Below are positions 34,440 through 42,618 of a DNA stretch of 64,000 bases, piece after piece. Each line of letters starts with the position of its first letter. Positions within the stretch are counted from its first letter, which is position 1. The DNA is taken from positions 248,001 through 312,000 of the forward strand of contig NZ_JAGIAM010000003.1 of NCBI RefSeq assembly GCF_017744835.1, written 5' to 3'. Source of the stretch: Sphingomonas sp. Its GTDB lineage: Bacteria > Pseudomonadota > Alphaproteobacteria > Sphingomonadales > Sphingomonadaceae. The notes beneath the pieces were generated by a model that did not search any database, was not told the DNA's origin, and was given only the letters and a program-made list of their open reading frames with translations. Position numbers and translations under genes: made by a program.

Positions 34440-35827
34440 GCCGGCTGATCGTCATCTCGAACCGAGTGAGCGCCCCGCAGGGCTCGCACTCGGGGGCCCA
34501 GGGCGGCCTCGCCGTGGCGCTCGAATCGGCGCTGCGCGAAATGGGCGGCATCTGGTTCGGCTGGTCGGGCGAGCAGATCGAGAGCTTCAGCGGCCAGGTC
34601 AATCTCCAGCGCGGCGACGGCTACACCACCGCGACGGTGGACCTGGAGGAGCAGGACATCGACGAATATTACAACGGCTACGCCAACCGGACGCTGTGGC
34701 CGCTGTTCCACTATCGCATCGACCTCGCCGAATATGAGCGCGGCTTCGCGGGCGGATACCAGCGCGTCAACGAGCGTTTCGCCGAGACGGTGCGGCCGCT
34801 GGTCGAGGCCGAGGATTCGGTGTGGATCCAGGACTATCACATGATCCCGCTCGGCCAGGAGCTGCGCAAGCGCGGCTGCCGCAACCGCATCGGCTTCTTC
34901 CTCCACACCCCCTGGCCGCCGCGCCGTCTGCTCGCGACGCTGCCCGAGGCGCACGAGCTCGTCGAGACGCTCTTCGCCTATGACGTGATCGGCTTCCACA
35001 CCGAGGAATGGCTCCAGTCCTTCTGCGATTTCGCGACGATCGAAATGGGCGCGACGAGCGAGGAGGGCGGCGACGTCATCCGCTATCGCGGGCGTAGCGT
35101 GCGGGTGATGATCTGCCCGATCGGCATCGACGCCGACGCGTTCCGCAAGCTCTCCGAAAGCGAGACCGCGCGGCGCACTTGCGAGCAGATGCAGTTGAGT
35201 GCCGTGGGCAGGGCGATGATAGTCGGCGTCGACCGGCTAGACTATTCCAAGGGGCTCGAGGAGCGCTTTCTCGGCTATGAGCGCTTCCTCACCGAGCATC
35301 CCGAGGAGCGCAAGCTGGTCTTCCTGCTCCAGATCGCGCCGCCCTCGCGCGCCTCGGTGCAGAGCTACCAGCACATCCGCAACGCGCTCGAGGGGCTGTC
35401 GGGCCGGATCAACGGCGCGCATGCCGATCTCGACTGGGTGCCGATCCGCTACGTCAACCAGGGCTATCCGCGCGACGTGCTGGCCGGCGTGTACCGCGCG
35501 TCGCGGATCGGGCTGGTGACTCCGTTGCGCGACGGGATGAACCTGGTCGCCAAGGAATATGTCGCGGCGCAGGACCCGGAGGACCCCGGCGTGCTGATCC
35601 TATCGCGCTTCGCGGGCGCCGCCGAGCAGATGCGTGAGGCGGTGCTGGTGAACCCCTATAGTGCCGAGGAGATCAGCGACGCGATCCTGACCGCGCTGCA
35701 GATGCCCCGCGACGAACGCATCCGCCGCTGGCGCGCGATGATGGACGGCATCGAGCGCGAGGACGTGATGTGGTGGCGCAAGCGCTTCACCGACGCGCTG
35801 ACCGCGGTGCCGGTGGCGGCGGAGTAG
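34436..35827 (+). CDS. otsA: trehalose-6-phosphate synthase (GT20)
   Basis: Joins UDP-glucose and glucose-6-phosphate. 463 residues starting SRLIVISNRVS after a TTG codon at 34436 that overlaps the GH15 stop (TTGA). Motifs: GGLAVALESAL near the N-terminus, WIQDYHMIPLGQELR, FFLHTPWPP, VDRLDYSKGLEERF, and LVTPLRDGMNLVAKEY in the nucleotide-sugar site. The in-frame extension upstream is a shadow of the GH15 gene. Last gene of the operon. Confidence 0.95.
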   Translation: MSRLIVISNRVSAPQGSHSGAQGGLAVALESALREMGGIWFGWSGEQIESFSGQVNLQRGDGYTTATVDLEEQDIDEYYNGYANRTLWPLFHYRIDLAEYERGFAGGYQRVNERFAETVRPLVEAEDSVWIQDYHMIPLGQELRKRGCRNRIGFFLHTPWPPRRLLATLPEAHELVETLFAYDVIGFHTEEWLQSFCDFATIEMGATSEEGGDVIRYRGRSVRVMICPIGIDADAFRKLSESETARRTCEQMQLSAVGRAMIVGVDRLDYSKGLEERFLGYERFLTEHPEERKLVFLLQIAPPSRASVQSYQHIRNALEGLSGRINGAHADLDWVPIRYVNQGYPRDVLAGVYRASRIGLVTPLRDGMNLVAKEYVAAQDPEDPGVLILSRFAGAAEQMREAVLVNPYSAEEISDAILTALQMPRDERIRRWRAMMDGIEREDVMWWRKRFTDALTAVPVAAE

Positions 35828-35884
35828 CGCTCGCTCAGCGGCAGGCGCTCGGTGCGTTCAGCGGCACCGCGGTCGCCTTTCTCT

Positions 35885-35905
35885 CCCCTTCCTTGCAGGG
35901 AGGGG
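35885..35905 (+). terminator. hairpin downstream of otsA
   Basis: CCCCTTCCT TGC AGGGAGGGG, a 9-bp stem with one G-T pair, 57 bases after the otsA stop. It looks like a lone arm of the dispersed CTCCCC repeat family and could end the trehalose transcript. Confidence 0.5.
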
Positions 35906-35954
35906 CGCCTTGTTGCGTTAGCGGCCTGGCAGCATTTGGCGCATGCTCTCCGAG

Positions 35955-35993
35955 ACGCAATGTCCGATTTTGGGTGGGAAGCCGACGTTGCGT
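35955..35993. repeat. imperfect inverted repeat ACGCAATGTCCG...CCGACGTTGCGT
   Basis: Twelve-base arms pairing at 10 positions around an ATTTTGGGTGGGAAG loop. Strings of the form AATGTCCG(C/A)TTTTGG...GACGTT are common between sphingomonad genes. It belongs to the repeat-rich stretch just upstream of the DUF559 gene. Confidence 0.5.
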
Positions 35994-36018
35994 GAGGACA
36001 GCGCATTTGCTCTCTTGA

Positions 36019-36066
36019 TCCTCCCCCGGAGGGGGAGGGGGACCAGCCGGAGGCTGGTGGAGGGGT
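36019..36066. repeat. left arm of inverted repeat flanking the DUF559 gene
   Basis: 48 bases: palindromic TCCTCCCCCGGAGGGGGAGG core, GGGACC, a hairpin AGCCGGAGGCT, and a GGTGGAGGGGT tail. The same order in inverse orientation is found at 36429-36474, with the hairpin changed on both sides of its stem so pairing is kept. Confidence 0.8.
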
Positions 36067-36076
36067 AGGTCGCCGC

Positions 36077-36478
36077 ATGCTGCACGGGCCGAAGCGAACC
36101 CAAAAACGCGCCGCAAAGCTGCGCCGCGAGATGAGCCTGCCGGAGGTGCTGTTGTGGCAGCAATTGCGCACGCGCCCCGGCGGGTTGCGATTTAGGCACC
36201 AGCACCCTGCCGGCGGATATTCGCTCGATTTTTTCTGTGCCCGCTACAAGCTGGCGATCGAGGTCGACGGCGAAGCCCATGATCGCGGCAATCAGCCGGA
36301 GCATGACGCTGCCCGGGACGCGTGGCTGCGATCACAAGGCGTGCGCGTGCTCAGGATACCGGCCGCCGAAGTCCTCTCCAACCTTGATGGCGTCGTGCTC
36401 CACATCACCAACGTCGCTCGCGGCGAATACCCCTCCACCGGCTTCGCCGGTCCCCCTCCCCCTCCGGGGGAGGATTGA
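36077..36478 (+). CDS. DUF559 (endonuclease-fold) protein inside an inverted-repeat unit
   Basis: 133 residues. KLRREMSLPEVLLWQQLRTR ... LRFRHQHPAGGYSLDFFCARYKLAIEVDGEAHD is the DUF559 pattern: a Vsr/restriction-endonuclease-like fold with acidic residues in DFFC and EVDG. The last ~16 codons (YPSTGFAGPPPPPGED) are encoded by the right arm of a dispersed repeat, and the stop lies just past it. The ATG at 36077 lies 11 bases after the left arm. DUF559 proteins are linked to DNA processing and mobility; a nicking role on the repeat hairpins is inference. Confidence 0.85.
   Translation: MLHGPKRTQKRAAKLRREMSLPEVLLWQQLRTRPGGLRFRHQHPAGGYSLDFFCARYKLAIEVDGEAHDRGNQPEHDAARDAWLRSQGVRVLRIPAAEVLSNLDGVVLHITNVARGEYPSTGFAGPPPPPGED
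36429..36474. repeat. right arm of inverted repeat flanking the DUF559 gene
   Basis: 46 bases, reverse complement of the left arm at 36019-36066 apart from the hairpin (GGCGAAGCC in place of AGCCGGAGGCT). It lies inside the 3' end of the DUF559 reading frame. Confidence 0.8.
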
Positions 36479-36634
36479 AGACGTCCGCAATCGGGGCATT
36501 AGCCGCCAGGCCGCTTTTGGCGTCCGGATTGCGGGTTCGAATGTCTGAGATCGGGTGGAGGTGCTCGATCAGCTTTCGGGTTGAGGACCACGCCAAGCCG
36601 TCCTAGCCTCTGCTTCGGGCTGCGGGAGGGGGAT

Positions 36635-37060
36635 GTGCGCAACGAGGATCAAGCCGCGCGGGAAGCGGAAGGGCCGATCATCCTCTTCGATGCCGAGTGC
36701 GTGCTCTGTTCGGCCAACGCCCGGTTCGTGCTGACGCACGACAAGGCCGGCGTCTTTCGGCTGGCCTCCATGCAAGGCGAAGTCGGCGCGGCGGTCTACC
36801 GCCGGCACGGGATGGACCCGCGCAATCCCAGCAGCATGCTCGTCGTCGAAGCCGACCGGATGCGTCAGGACAGCGACGCCGTGCTGAGCATCTACGAGAG
36901 GCTGGGTTTTCCCTGGCGCCTGCTCGGGATCCTGCGCATCGTGCCGGCGATCCTTCGCGATCCGCTGTATCGGTGGGTGGCACGCAATCGCTACCGCCTG
37001 TTCGGCAAGCGCGAGACCTGCTGGGTCGCGCCGTCGGAATATCGGCACAGGCTCCTGTGA
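36635..37060 (+). CDS. DCC-family thiol-disulfide oxidoreductase-like protein (DUF393)
   Basis: About 141 residues. IILFDAECVLCSANARFVLTHD carries the DxxCxxC motif that names the DCC family. Later RNPSSMLVVEADRM and DPLYRWVARNRYRLFGKRETCW are also typical. No signal peptide. The start is uncertain: GTG at 36635 follows GGGAGGGG, while an ATG at 36581 gives 18 more residues. Its stop overlaps a GTG that may start the next gene (GTGA), so the two are coupled. Redox function is inferred from the motif only. Confidence 0.82.
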   Translation: MRNEDQAAREAEGPIILFDAECVLCSANARFVLTHDKAGVFRLASMQGEVGAAVYRRHGMDPRNPSSMLVVEADRMRQDSDAVLSIYERLGFPWRLLGILRIVPAILRDPLYRWVARNRYRLFGKRETCWVAPSEYRHRLL

Positions 37061-37080
37061 GTAGAGCGAACCCGGCCAAG

Positions 37081-38760
37081 ATGAAAATCCTGATCCTCGG
37101 CGGCTACGGCGTGTTCGGCGGACGCCTGGCGGAGCTTCTTGCCGACCTGCGGGAAGTCGAGCTTCTCATCTGCGGTCGCGACTTGTCGCGCGCCGCGGCT
37201 TTCTGCGCGCGATACGATGGACAGGCGCGAGTCCACCCGGTCGCATTGGACCGCGCGGACATCGTCGCCGGGTTGCGCGTGCACAGGCCCGATCTCGTCG
37301 TCGATGCTTCCGGACCGTTCCAGGATTACGGAGCCGATCGGTACGGCGTCATTTCGGCATGCATCGACGCCGGGATCGATTATCTCGATTTCGCGGACGC
37401 CGCGGATTTCGTGTTCGGCGTTCCCCAATTCGATGCACAGGCGAAGGCGGCGGGAGTATTCGTGCTGTCGGGCGTCAGCAGCTTTCCGGTGCTCACTGCC
37501 GCCGTTCTGCGCGAGATCGCGACGACGATGGACATCGTCTCGGTCGATGGCGGCATCGCGCCTTCGCCCTACGCCGGGATCGGGCTCAACGTCATGCGCG
37601 CGGTGGTCGGCTATGCCGGCGCTCCGGTGAAGCTGTGGCGCGACGGAGGGCCATCGCAGGGTATCGGTCTTGCGGAAAGCCTGCGCGCGACGATCGCGGT
37701 TCCCGGCCGGCTGCCGCTTCGCAACATCCATTTCTCGCTCGTCGATGTGCCGGACCTGCAAGTGATCCCCCCGGAACATCCCACAATGACCGACATCTGG
37801 ATGGGCGCCGGTCCGGTGCCAGAAATCCTGCACCGGATTCTCAATCTGCTCGCGATGGCCCGGGCCAGGCTGGGGCTGCCCTCGCTCGAGCCCTTTTCCC
37901 GGCTCTTCTACGCGGTGCTCAACCGGATGCGCTTTGGAGAGCATCGCGGGGGCATGTTCGTTCGCGCGCGAGGCATTTCCCATGGGCGGGCGGTCGAGCG
38001 GAGCTGGCATCTGTTGGCCGAGGGAGACGACGGCCCCTACATCCCGTCGATGGCGGTCGAGGCGGTGGTCCGCAAGATGCTGGCGGGAACCCGCCCCGAG
38101 CCGGGCGCCCGATCGGGCGTCCGGGCGCTGGAACTCGAAGACTATGACCGGTTGTTCCAGGGCCGGCGGATCTACACCGGGTTTCGCGCGCCGGAGGACG
38201 ACGCCCCGCTGTACCGTAGGATCCTGGGATCGGCCTTTTCCACGCTGCCGCTGCGGCTTCGGGAGCTTCACGGCAGCGCCGCCGCGCGCGAATGGACGGG
38301 CTTCGCCGAAGTTCGACGCGGCCGCGGGCCGGCTGCCGCGATCGTGGCTGCGCTGTTCGGCTTTCCGCGTGGCGCGTCGAAGGTGCCGGTCACGGTGCGG
38401 TTCTCGCCGCAGGGCGATGCCGAGCGCTGGGTCCGCAATTTCGGCGGCCGGCGCTTCTCATCGGTCCAATCGGTCGGCACCGGCAGGAATGAGCATCTTC
38501 TGGTCGAACAATTCGGGCCGGCCAGGTTCGCGCTTGCCTTGGTCGTGGAGAGCGGCCGTCTGGCGTTGGTCCCGAGGCGATGGTCGCTCTTCGGAATTCC
38601 GATGCCGAAATTCCTGCTTCCCACCGGCTTGAGCTTCGAGACCGAACGGGAGGGCCAATTCTGCTTCGACGTCGAAATCTCGATGCCCTTGATCGGGCGT
38701 ATCGTGGCGTATCGGGGCACGCTGCGCAGGGCCGACGACCTCGTCCGAACGGCTGCCTAG
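37081..38760 (+). CDS. saccharopine dehydrogenase-like NAD(P)-binding protein with DUF4166 domain
   Basis: About 559 residues from the ATG at 37081 (or 567 from the GTG at 37057 overlapping the previous stop). The N-terminal Rossmann fold begins MKILILGGYGVFGGRLAELL, with VVDASGPFQDYG and a cysteine/Asp-rich YLDFADAADF segment as in saccharopine dehydrogenase-like proteins. The last ~190 residues (LPLRLRELHGS ... WVRNFGGRRF ... GLSFETEREGQFCFDVEISMPLIG) fit DUF4166. Such fusions with DCC proteins are seen in other bacteria; the substrate is unknown. A reductase of a CoA-free carbonyl or imine is a guess only. Confidence 0.8.
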   Translation: MKILILGGYGVFGGRLAELLADLREVELLICGRDLSRAAAFCARYDGQARVHPVALDRADIVAGLRVHRPDLVVDASGPFQDYGADRYGVISACIDAGIDYLDFADAADFVFGVPQFDAQAKAAGVFVLSGVSSFPVLTAAVLREIATTMDIVSVDGGIAPSPYAGIGLNVMRAVVGYAGAPVKLWRDGGPSQGIGLAESLRATIAVPGRLPLRNIHFSLVDVPDLQVIPPEHPTMTDIWMGAGPVPEILHRILNLLAMARARLGLPSLEPFSRLFYAVLNRMRFGEHRGGMFVRARGISHGRAVERSWHLLAEGDDGPYIPSMAVEAVVRKMLAGTRPEPGARSGVRALELEDYDRLFQGRRIYTGFRAPEDDAPLYRRILGSAFSTLPLRLRELHGSAAAREWTGFAEVRRGRGPAAAIVAALFGFPRGASKVPVTVRFSPQGDAERWVRNFGGRRFSSVQSVGTGRNEHLLVEQFGPARFALALVVESGRLALVPRRWSLFGIPMPKFLLPTGLSFETEREGQFCFDVEISMPLIGRIVAYRGTLRRADDLVRTAA

Positions 38761-38793
38761 CGGGCCTGTCGGCGGGCCGGAAAGCGGCATGAA

Positions 38794-38861
38794 GGGGAGG
38801 GCGCCACGCCAGTCGGCGTGCTTCCTCCCCCTCCGTCAGGCGCCGCTGGACGCGGCGCCTG
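38794..38861. terminator. two hairpins between convergent DUF4166 and fadL genes
   Basis: First: GGGGAGG gcgc CACGCC agtc GGCGTG ctt CCTCCCC (38794-38830), a two-part stem. Second: CAGGCGCCGC TGGAC GCGGCGCCTG (38837-38861), a perfect 10-bp stem eleven bases after the fadL stop on the minus strand. Likely terminators for the two converging transcripts. Confidence 0.6.
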
Positions 38862-38871
38862 GATCAACCCT

Positions 38872-40173
38872 TTAGAACGTCACCTTGCCGCCCAGCGACA
38901 GCACCACCGCATGCGCGTTGGCGAGCTGGCCTTTGGTGAGGATCGTGGTCTGCGCGGCGGTGCCGGCGAAGGCCGCGGTCGGGCGGTCGATCGGGGCGTT
39001 GTCGAACGAGACATAGTTGGCGCCCGCGTCGATCGCGAAGTGCGGGGTGAAGTTGTAGGTCGCGCCCGCGCCGAAGTTCCAGCGGTTGGAATCGGGCACG
39101 CGCGCGTCGCGCAGCCCGTCCTGCGTGGGGGTGAGACCGCGCTGCACGCCGGCGCGCACCGTCAGCTTGTCCGTCGCGGCCAGGTCGAAGCCGCCCGCCA
39201 CGCTGAAGGTGTTGCGATAATTCTCGGGGAGCGACGTGTTGAGCGGCTCGCCGAGGTGGATCGCGTCGAAATCGGCCCAGGTGTAGCGCACCACCTGGCT
39301 GTTGAAGGTGAGCTGCGGAGTCACGCGGAAGCGCGCGCCGACGATGATCTGCGCCGGCGTGTAGAAGCTCGCCTCGATGTCCGAGAGCTGCATGTTCGAG
39401 CCGGCGAGCGGGCCGAGCAGGCCGCTGATCTCCAGGTCGCCCTTGAGGTTGTGCTTGATGCCCGACTTGTAGGCGACGCCGACGGTCAGGAAATCATTGT
39501 GCATCTGGAAGCCGGCGCTCCAGCCGAAGTCCCAGCCATTGCCCTTGAGCGTCTGCTGGCCGTCGGGAAGCGTCGCGAGCACGTTGGGCAGCGCATTGCT
39601 CAGGCTGGCGTCGGTATATTCGGCGTTGAGCGCGGCGCCGACGCGCAGCCAGTCGGTGAGCGCGACGGCGACCGAGGGCTGGACGTCGATGGTGAGCAGC
39701 TTGGTGCGATCCGCGCTGTAGCGGGTCCAGCTGTCGGCGTCATAGTCGGTGGTGAAGCTGTAGGGCGAGGTCACCGCGAGGCCCACCGCGACGCGGTCGC
39801 CGAGCGGCACCGAGATCGCGCCCGAGGGCAGCACGCCGTTGTTGATCGGGTTGCGCGCGATCGGATTGCCGCCGACGGGCGCGAAGGGCTGGCCGGGGCG
39901 GCGGATGGTCGTGCCGGTGTCGACGACTTCGCCGCGCGGCAGGATCGCCGCGGCGGCGATGGCGGCCTCGGCTGCGGTCGAGCCGGCGATCGCGGCGGGG
40001 TTCCACCAGAGCGACTGGGCGCCCGTGTCGGCAACCTCGCCCGAGAAGGCGCGGCCGGCGCCGCGGGCGGACTGTTCCTGGAGGTAGAAGGCCTGGGCGT
40101 TTGCGGTGCCGGCGAAGGCGACCAGCGACGCGAGCGACGAAGCGGCGGCAAGCGATGCCTTGAGGTACGACAT
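38872..40173 (-). CDS. fadL: FadL/OmpP1/TodX-type outer membrane transporter
   Basis: 433-residue beta-barrel for uptake of long-chain fatty acids or other hydrophobic compounds. Signal peptide MSYLKASLAAASSLASLVAFAGTANA, then the mature N-terminus QAFYLQEQSARGAGRAFSGE and SLWWNPAAIAG, the hallmark NPA segment of the plug. It ends in VVLSLGGKVTF with the terminal Phe needed for BAM assembly. It lies near the beta-oxidation operon on the same strand, consistent with fatty-acid import. Confidence 0.93.
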   Translation of the reverse strand: MSYLKASLAAASSLASLVAFAGTANAQAFYLQEQSARGAGRAFSGEVADTGAQSLWWNPAAIAGSTAAEAAIAAAAILPRGEVVDTGTTIRRPGQPFAPVGGNPIARNPINNGVLPSGAISVPLGDRVAVGLAVTSPYSFTTDYDADSWTRYSADRTKLLTIDVQPSVAVALTDWLRVGAALNAEYTDASLSNALPNVLATLPDGQQTLKGNGWDFGWSAGFQMHNDFLTVGVAYKSGIKHNLKGDLEISGLLGPLAGSNMQLSDIEASFYTPAQIIVGARFRVTPQLTFNSQVVRYTWADFDAIHLGEPLNTSLPENYRNTFSVAGGFDLAATDKLTVRAGVQRGLTPTQDGLRDARVPDSNRWNFGAGATYNFTPHFAIDAGANYVSFDNAPIDRPTAAFAGTAAQTTILTKGQLANAHAVVLSLGGKVTF

Positions 40174-40237
40174 GATACTCTCCCCTTAAGCAGTTACTGA
40201 AAGCAGTTACGCAACCAACGTGGATGCCTGTGCCGCG

Positions 40238-40645
40238 TCAGCCGACGCGGGTCCAGGTCTGGGTCTTGCAGAATGGCTTGAACACGCAGCCGCGCAGCTT
40301 GAGCTGGTTGGGCCCGGCGAGCGTGATCTCGGCGCTGTAGGTCTTGCCGTCGTCGGCATTATAGATCTTGCCGCCGTACCAGCCCTGGCCTTCCTGGCGG
40401 AAGCCGCCGAGGATCTGCAGGCCCTTGAGCGGGCGGTTGCGCAGCGCAGCGTTGCTGTTCTTCGCGTCCCTGAGGTTCGGATTGGTGCGCAGCGCGTCCG
40501 AGGTGAGGATGCGCCCGCAGATCGAGGGTCCGCAGCGCTGGATCTCGACGATCGCATTGCGCGTCTCGGTCTTCCAGCGGCCGACGACCGCGTCGGGCTG
40601 CTGGGGGGCGCTGGCGAGCGCGAGTCCGGCCAGAAGCAGCATCAT
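40238..40645 (-). CDS. DUF2147 family secreted protein
   Basis: 135 residues with a short signal peptide (MMLLLAGLALASA). The mature part VVGRWKTETRNAIVEIQRCGPSICGRI ... GGKIYNADDGKTYSAEITLAGPNQLKLRGCVF is the full DUF2147 pattern, a lipocalin-like small beta-barrel. A GGAG site precedes the ATG pair at 40645/40642. The role is unknown; small hydrophobic ligand binding is suggested only by the fold. It lies 65 bases upstream of fadL, likely on the same transcript. Confidence 0.88.
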   Translation of the reverse strand: MMLLLAGLALASAPQQPDAVVGRWKTETRNAIVEIQRCGPSICGRILTSDALRTNPNLRDAKNSNAALRNRPLKGLQILGGFRQEGQGWYGGKIYNADDGKTYSAEITLAGPNQLKLRGCVFKPFCKTQTWTRVG

Positions 40646-40810
40646 GTCTTTCTCTCTCCTAACGGCCTTATGCGAGGGCACGGCACCCTCGGCCTATGGG
40701 CGCCGTTTGTTTCCCCTATTCGTCAAAAGTCAAACGTTAGCGTTCGAATCTTGACGTAAGCGGAAGCCAAATACGCCCGGCCGTCGTGGATTCCCGACAG
40801 CCGGAGCGCG

Positions 40811-42607
40811 TCAGAAGGCTTCCGGTTCCAATCCCATTACCGATCGCTTGCCCGATTTGATCGCGACGAACAACGCGGTCGCCTGCGGAAGGACGCGATC
40901 GAAGAAGAAGGCGGCGGTGGCGAGCTTGGCCTTGTAGAAGCCGGGCTCGTCGGTTCCGGCCTCGAGCTTCGCCTTGGCGATGCGCGCGGCCTTGAGGAAC
41001 GTGAAGCCCATGCCGACCAGCCCGAGCATCCGCAGATATTCGGTCGCGGCGGCGCCGGCTTCCTCGGGGTCCTTCATGCCCTTCTGCGCGATCGTCGCGG
41101 TGGTGAGCTGGAGCGCGCCGAAGCTCTGGTAGAGCGCGGCGGTGAAGGCGGCGAGCTGCTTGTCGGGGTTGCCGGTCATCTCCTCGCACAGTCCCGAGAC
41201 CGCGTGGAAGAAGGGGCGCAGCGCCCGGCCCATGTTCGCGGCCATCTTGCGCCCGACCAGGTCGAGCGCCTGGACGCCGTTGGTGCCTTCGTAGATCTGG
41301 GTGATGCGCGCGTCGCGGACGAACTGCTCGACGCCATGCTCGCGGATATAGCCGTGCCCGCCATAGGTCTGGACGGCGAGGTTGGCATTGTCCGAAGCCA
41401 GATCCGTGAACAATGCCTTCACGACCGGAGTCATAAGCGCGACGAAATCGGCAGCGCGCGCCTTTTCGGCGGGGTCGGTGGCGTGCTTCTCGGCATCGAG
41501 CGCGCGCGAGACCCATTGGCCGAGGGCGCGACAGCCTTCGGCATGAACGCGCATCGTCATCAGCATGCGGCGAACGTCTGGGTGGACGATGATCGGATCG
41601 GCGGGAAGGTCGGGCCGGGCGGCGCCGGCGAGCGCGCGGCCCTGGAGCCTCTCGCGGGCATAGGCGACCGCCGACTGATAGGCGATCTCGCCGACGCCGA
41701 GGCCCTGAATGCCCACCGAGACGCGCTCGGTGTTCATCATCGTGAACATCGCTGCGAGGCCCTTGTTGGGCTCGCCGACCAGCCAGCCGGTCGCATCGTC
41801 GAAGGCGAGCTGGCAGGTGGCCGAGGCCTTGAGCCCCATCTTGTGCTCGATCCCGGCAACCGAAACGCCGTTGCGGGGACCGGGCGTGCCGTCGTCCTTC
41901 GGCAGGAACTTGGGCACGAGGAACAGGCTGATCCCGCGCACGCCGGCCGGCGCATCGGGAAGGCGCGCGAGGACGAGGTGGATGACGTTGTCGGTCAGGT
42001 CATGGTCGCCGGCCGAGATGAAGATCTTCGAGCCGCTGATCTTGTAGCTGCCGTCGCCCTGCGGCACCGCCTTGGTGCGCAGCAGGCCGAGATCGGTGCC
42101 GCAATGCGCCTCGGTAAGGCACATGGTGCCCGACCATTCGCCGCTGACCATCTTGGGCAGATAGGCGCGCTTGAGGGCCTCTGAACCATGGCCCTCGATC
42201 GCAGTGGTCGCGCCGTGGGTGAGGCCCGGATAGAGGCTGAACGACAAGTTCGCTGCGCAGATCATCTCCTCGACGAGCTTGTTGACGCTCTCGGGCAGGC
42301 CCTGGCCGCCCCATTCGGGGTCGGAGGCGAGCGCGGCCCAGCCGGCCTCGCGGAACCGCTCATAGGCCGCCTTGAACCCCGCCGGCGTGCGCACGACGCC
42401 ATTCTCGAGCGTGCAGCCCTCGATGTCGCCCGTGGCATTGAGGGGCAGGAGAACCTCCTGCGCCATGCGCGCCGCCTCGTCGAGCACCGCGTCGACAAGA
42501 TCGGGCGTGAACTCCGCGAACTTCTCGATCCCGCCGAACTCGGCCTCGTCGAACAGCTCGTGGAGGACGAAGCGCATGTCGCGCAGGGGAGCTTGATAGA
42601 CTTGCAT
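40811..42607 (-). CDS. acyl-CoA dehydrogenase (long form with C-terminal domain)
   Basis: First oxidation step of beta-oxidation, FAD-dependent. 598 residues: N-terminal extension, core with MCLTEAHCGTDLGLLRTKA and ISGSKIFISAGDHD, the FAD/substrate part with TYGGHGYIREHGVEQFVRD, and IYEGTNGVQALDL containing the catalytic glutamate. The extra C-terminal ~130 residues match the acetyl-/acyl-CoA dehydrogenase C-terminal domain found in DmdC- and AcdA-like enzymes. The start codon is 11 bases after the fadN stop. The operon context points to medium/long-chain fatty acyl-CoA. Confidence 0.94.
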   Translation of the reverse strand: MQVYQAPLRDMRFVLHELFDEAEFGGIEKFAEFTPDLVDAVLDEAARMAQEVLLPLNATGDIEGCTLENGVVRTPAGFKAAYERFREAGWAALASDPEWGGQGLPESVNKLVEEMICAANLSFSLYPGLTHGATTAIEGHGSEALKRAYLPKMVSGEWSGTMCLTEAHCGTDLGLLRTKAVPQGDGSYKISGSKIFISAGDHDLTDNVIHLVLARLPDAPAGVRGISLFLVPKFLPKDDGTPGPRNGVSVAGIEHKMGLKASATCQLAFDDATGWLVGEPNKGLAAMFTMMNTERVSVGIQGLGVGEIAYQSAVAYARERLQGRALAGAARPDLPADPIIVHPDVRRMLMTMRVHAEGCRALGQWVSRALDAEKHATDPAEKARAADFVALMTPVVKALFTDLASDNANLAVQTYGGHGYIREHGVEQFVRDARITQIYEGTNGVQALDLVGRKMAANMGRALRPFFHAVSGLCEEMTGNPDKQLAAFTAALYQSFGALQLTTATIAQKGMKDPEEAGAAATEYLRMLGLVGMGFTFLKAARIAKAKLEAGTDEPGFYKAKLATAAFFFDRVLPQATALFVAIKSGKRSVMGLEPEAF

Positions 42608-42618
42608 CGTTCTTCCGA

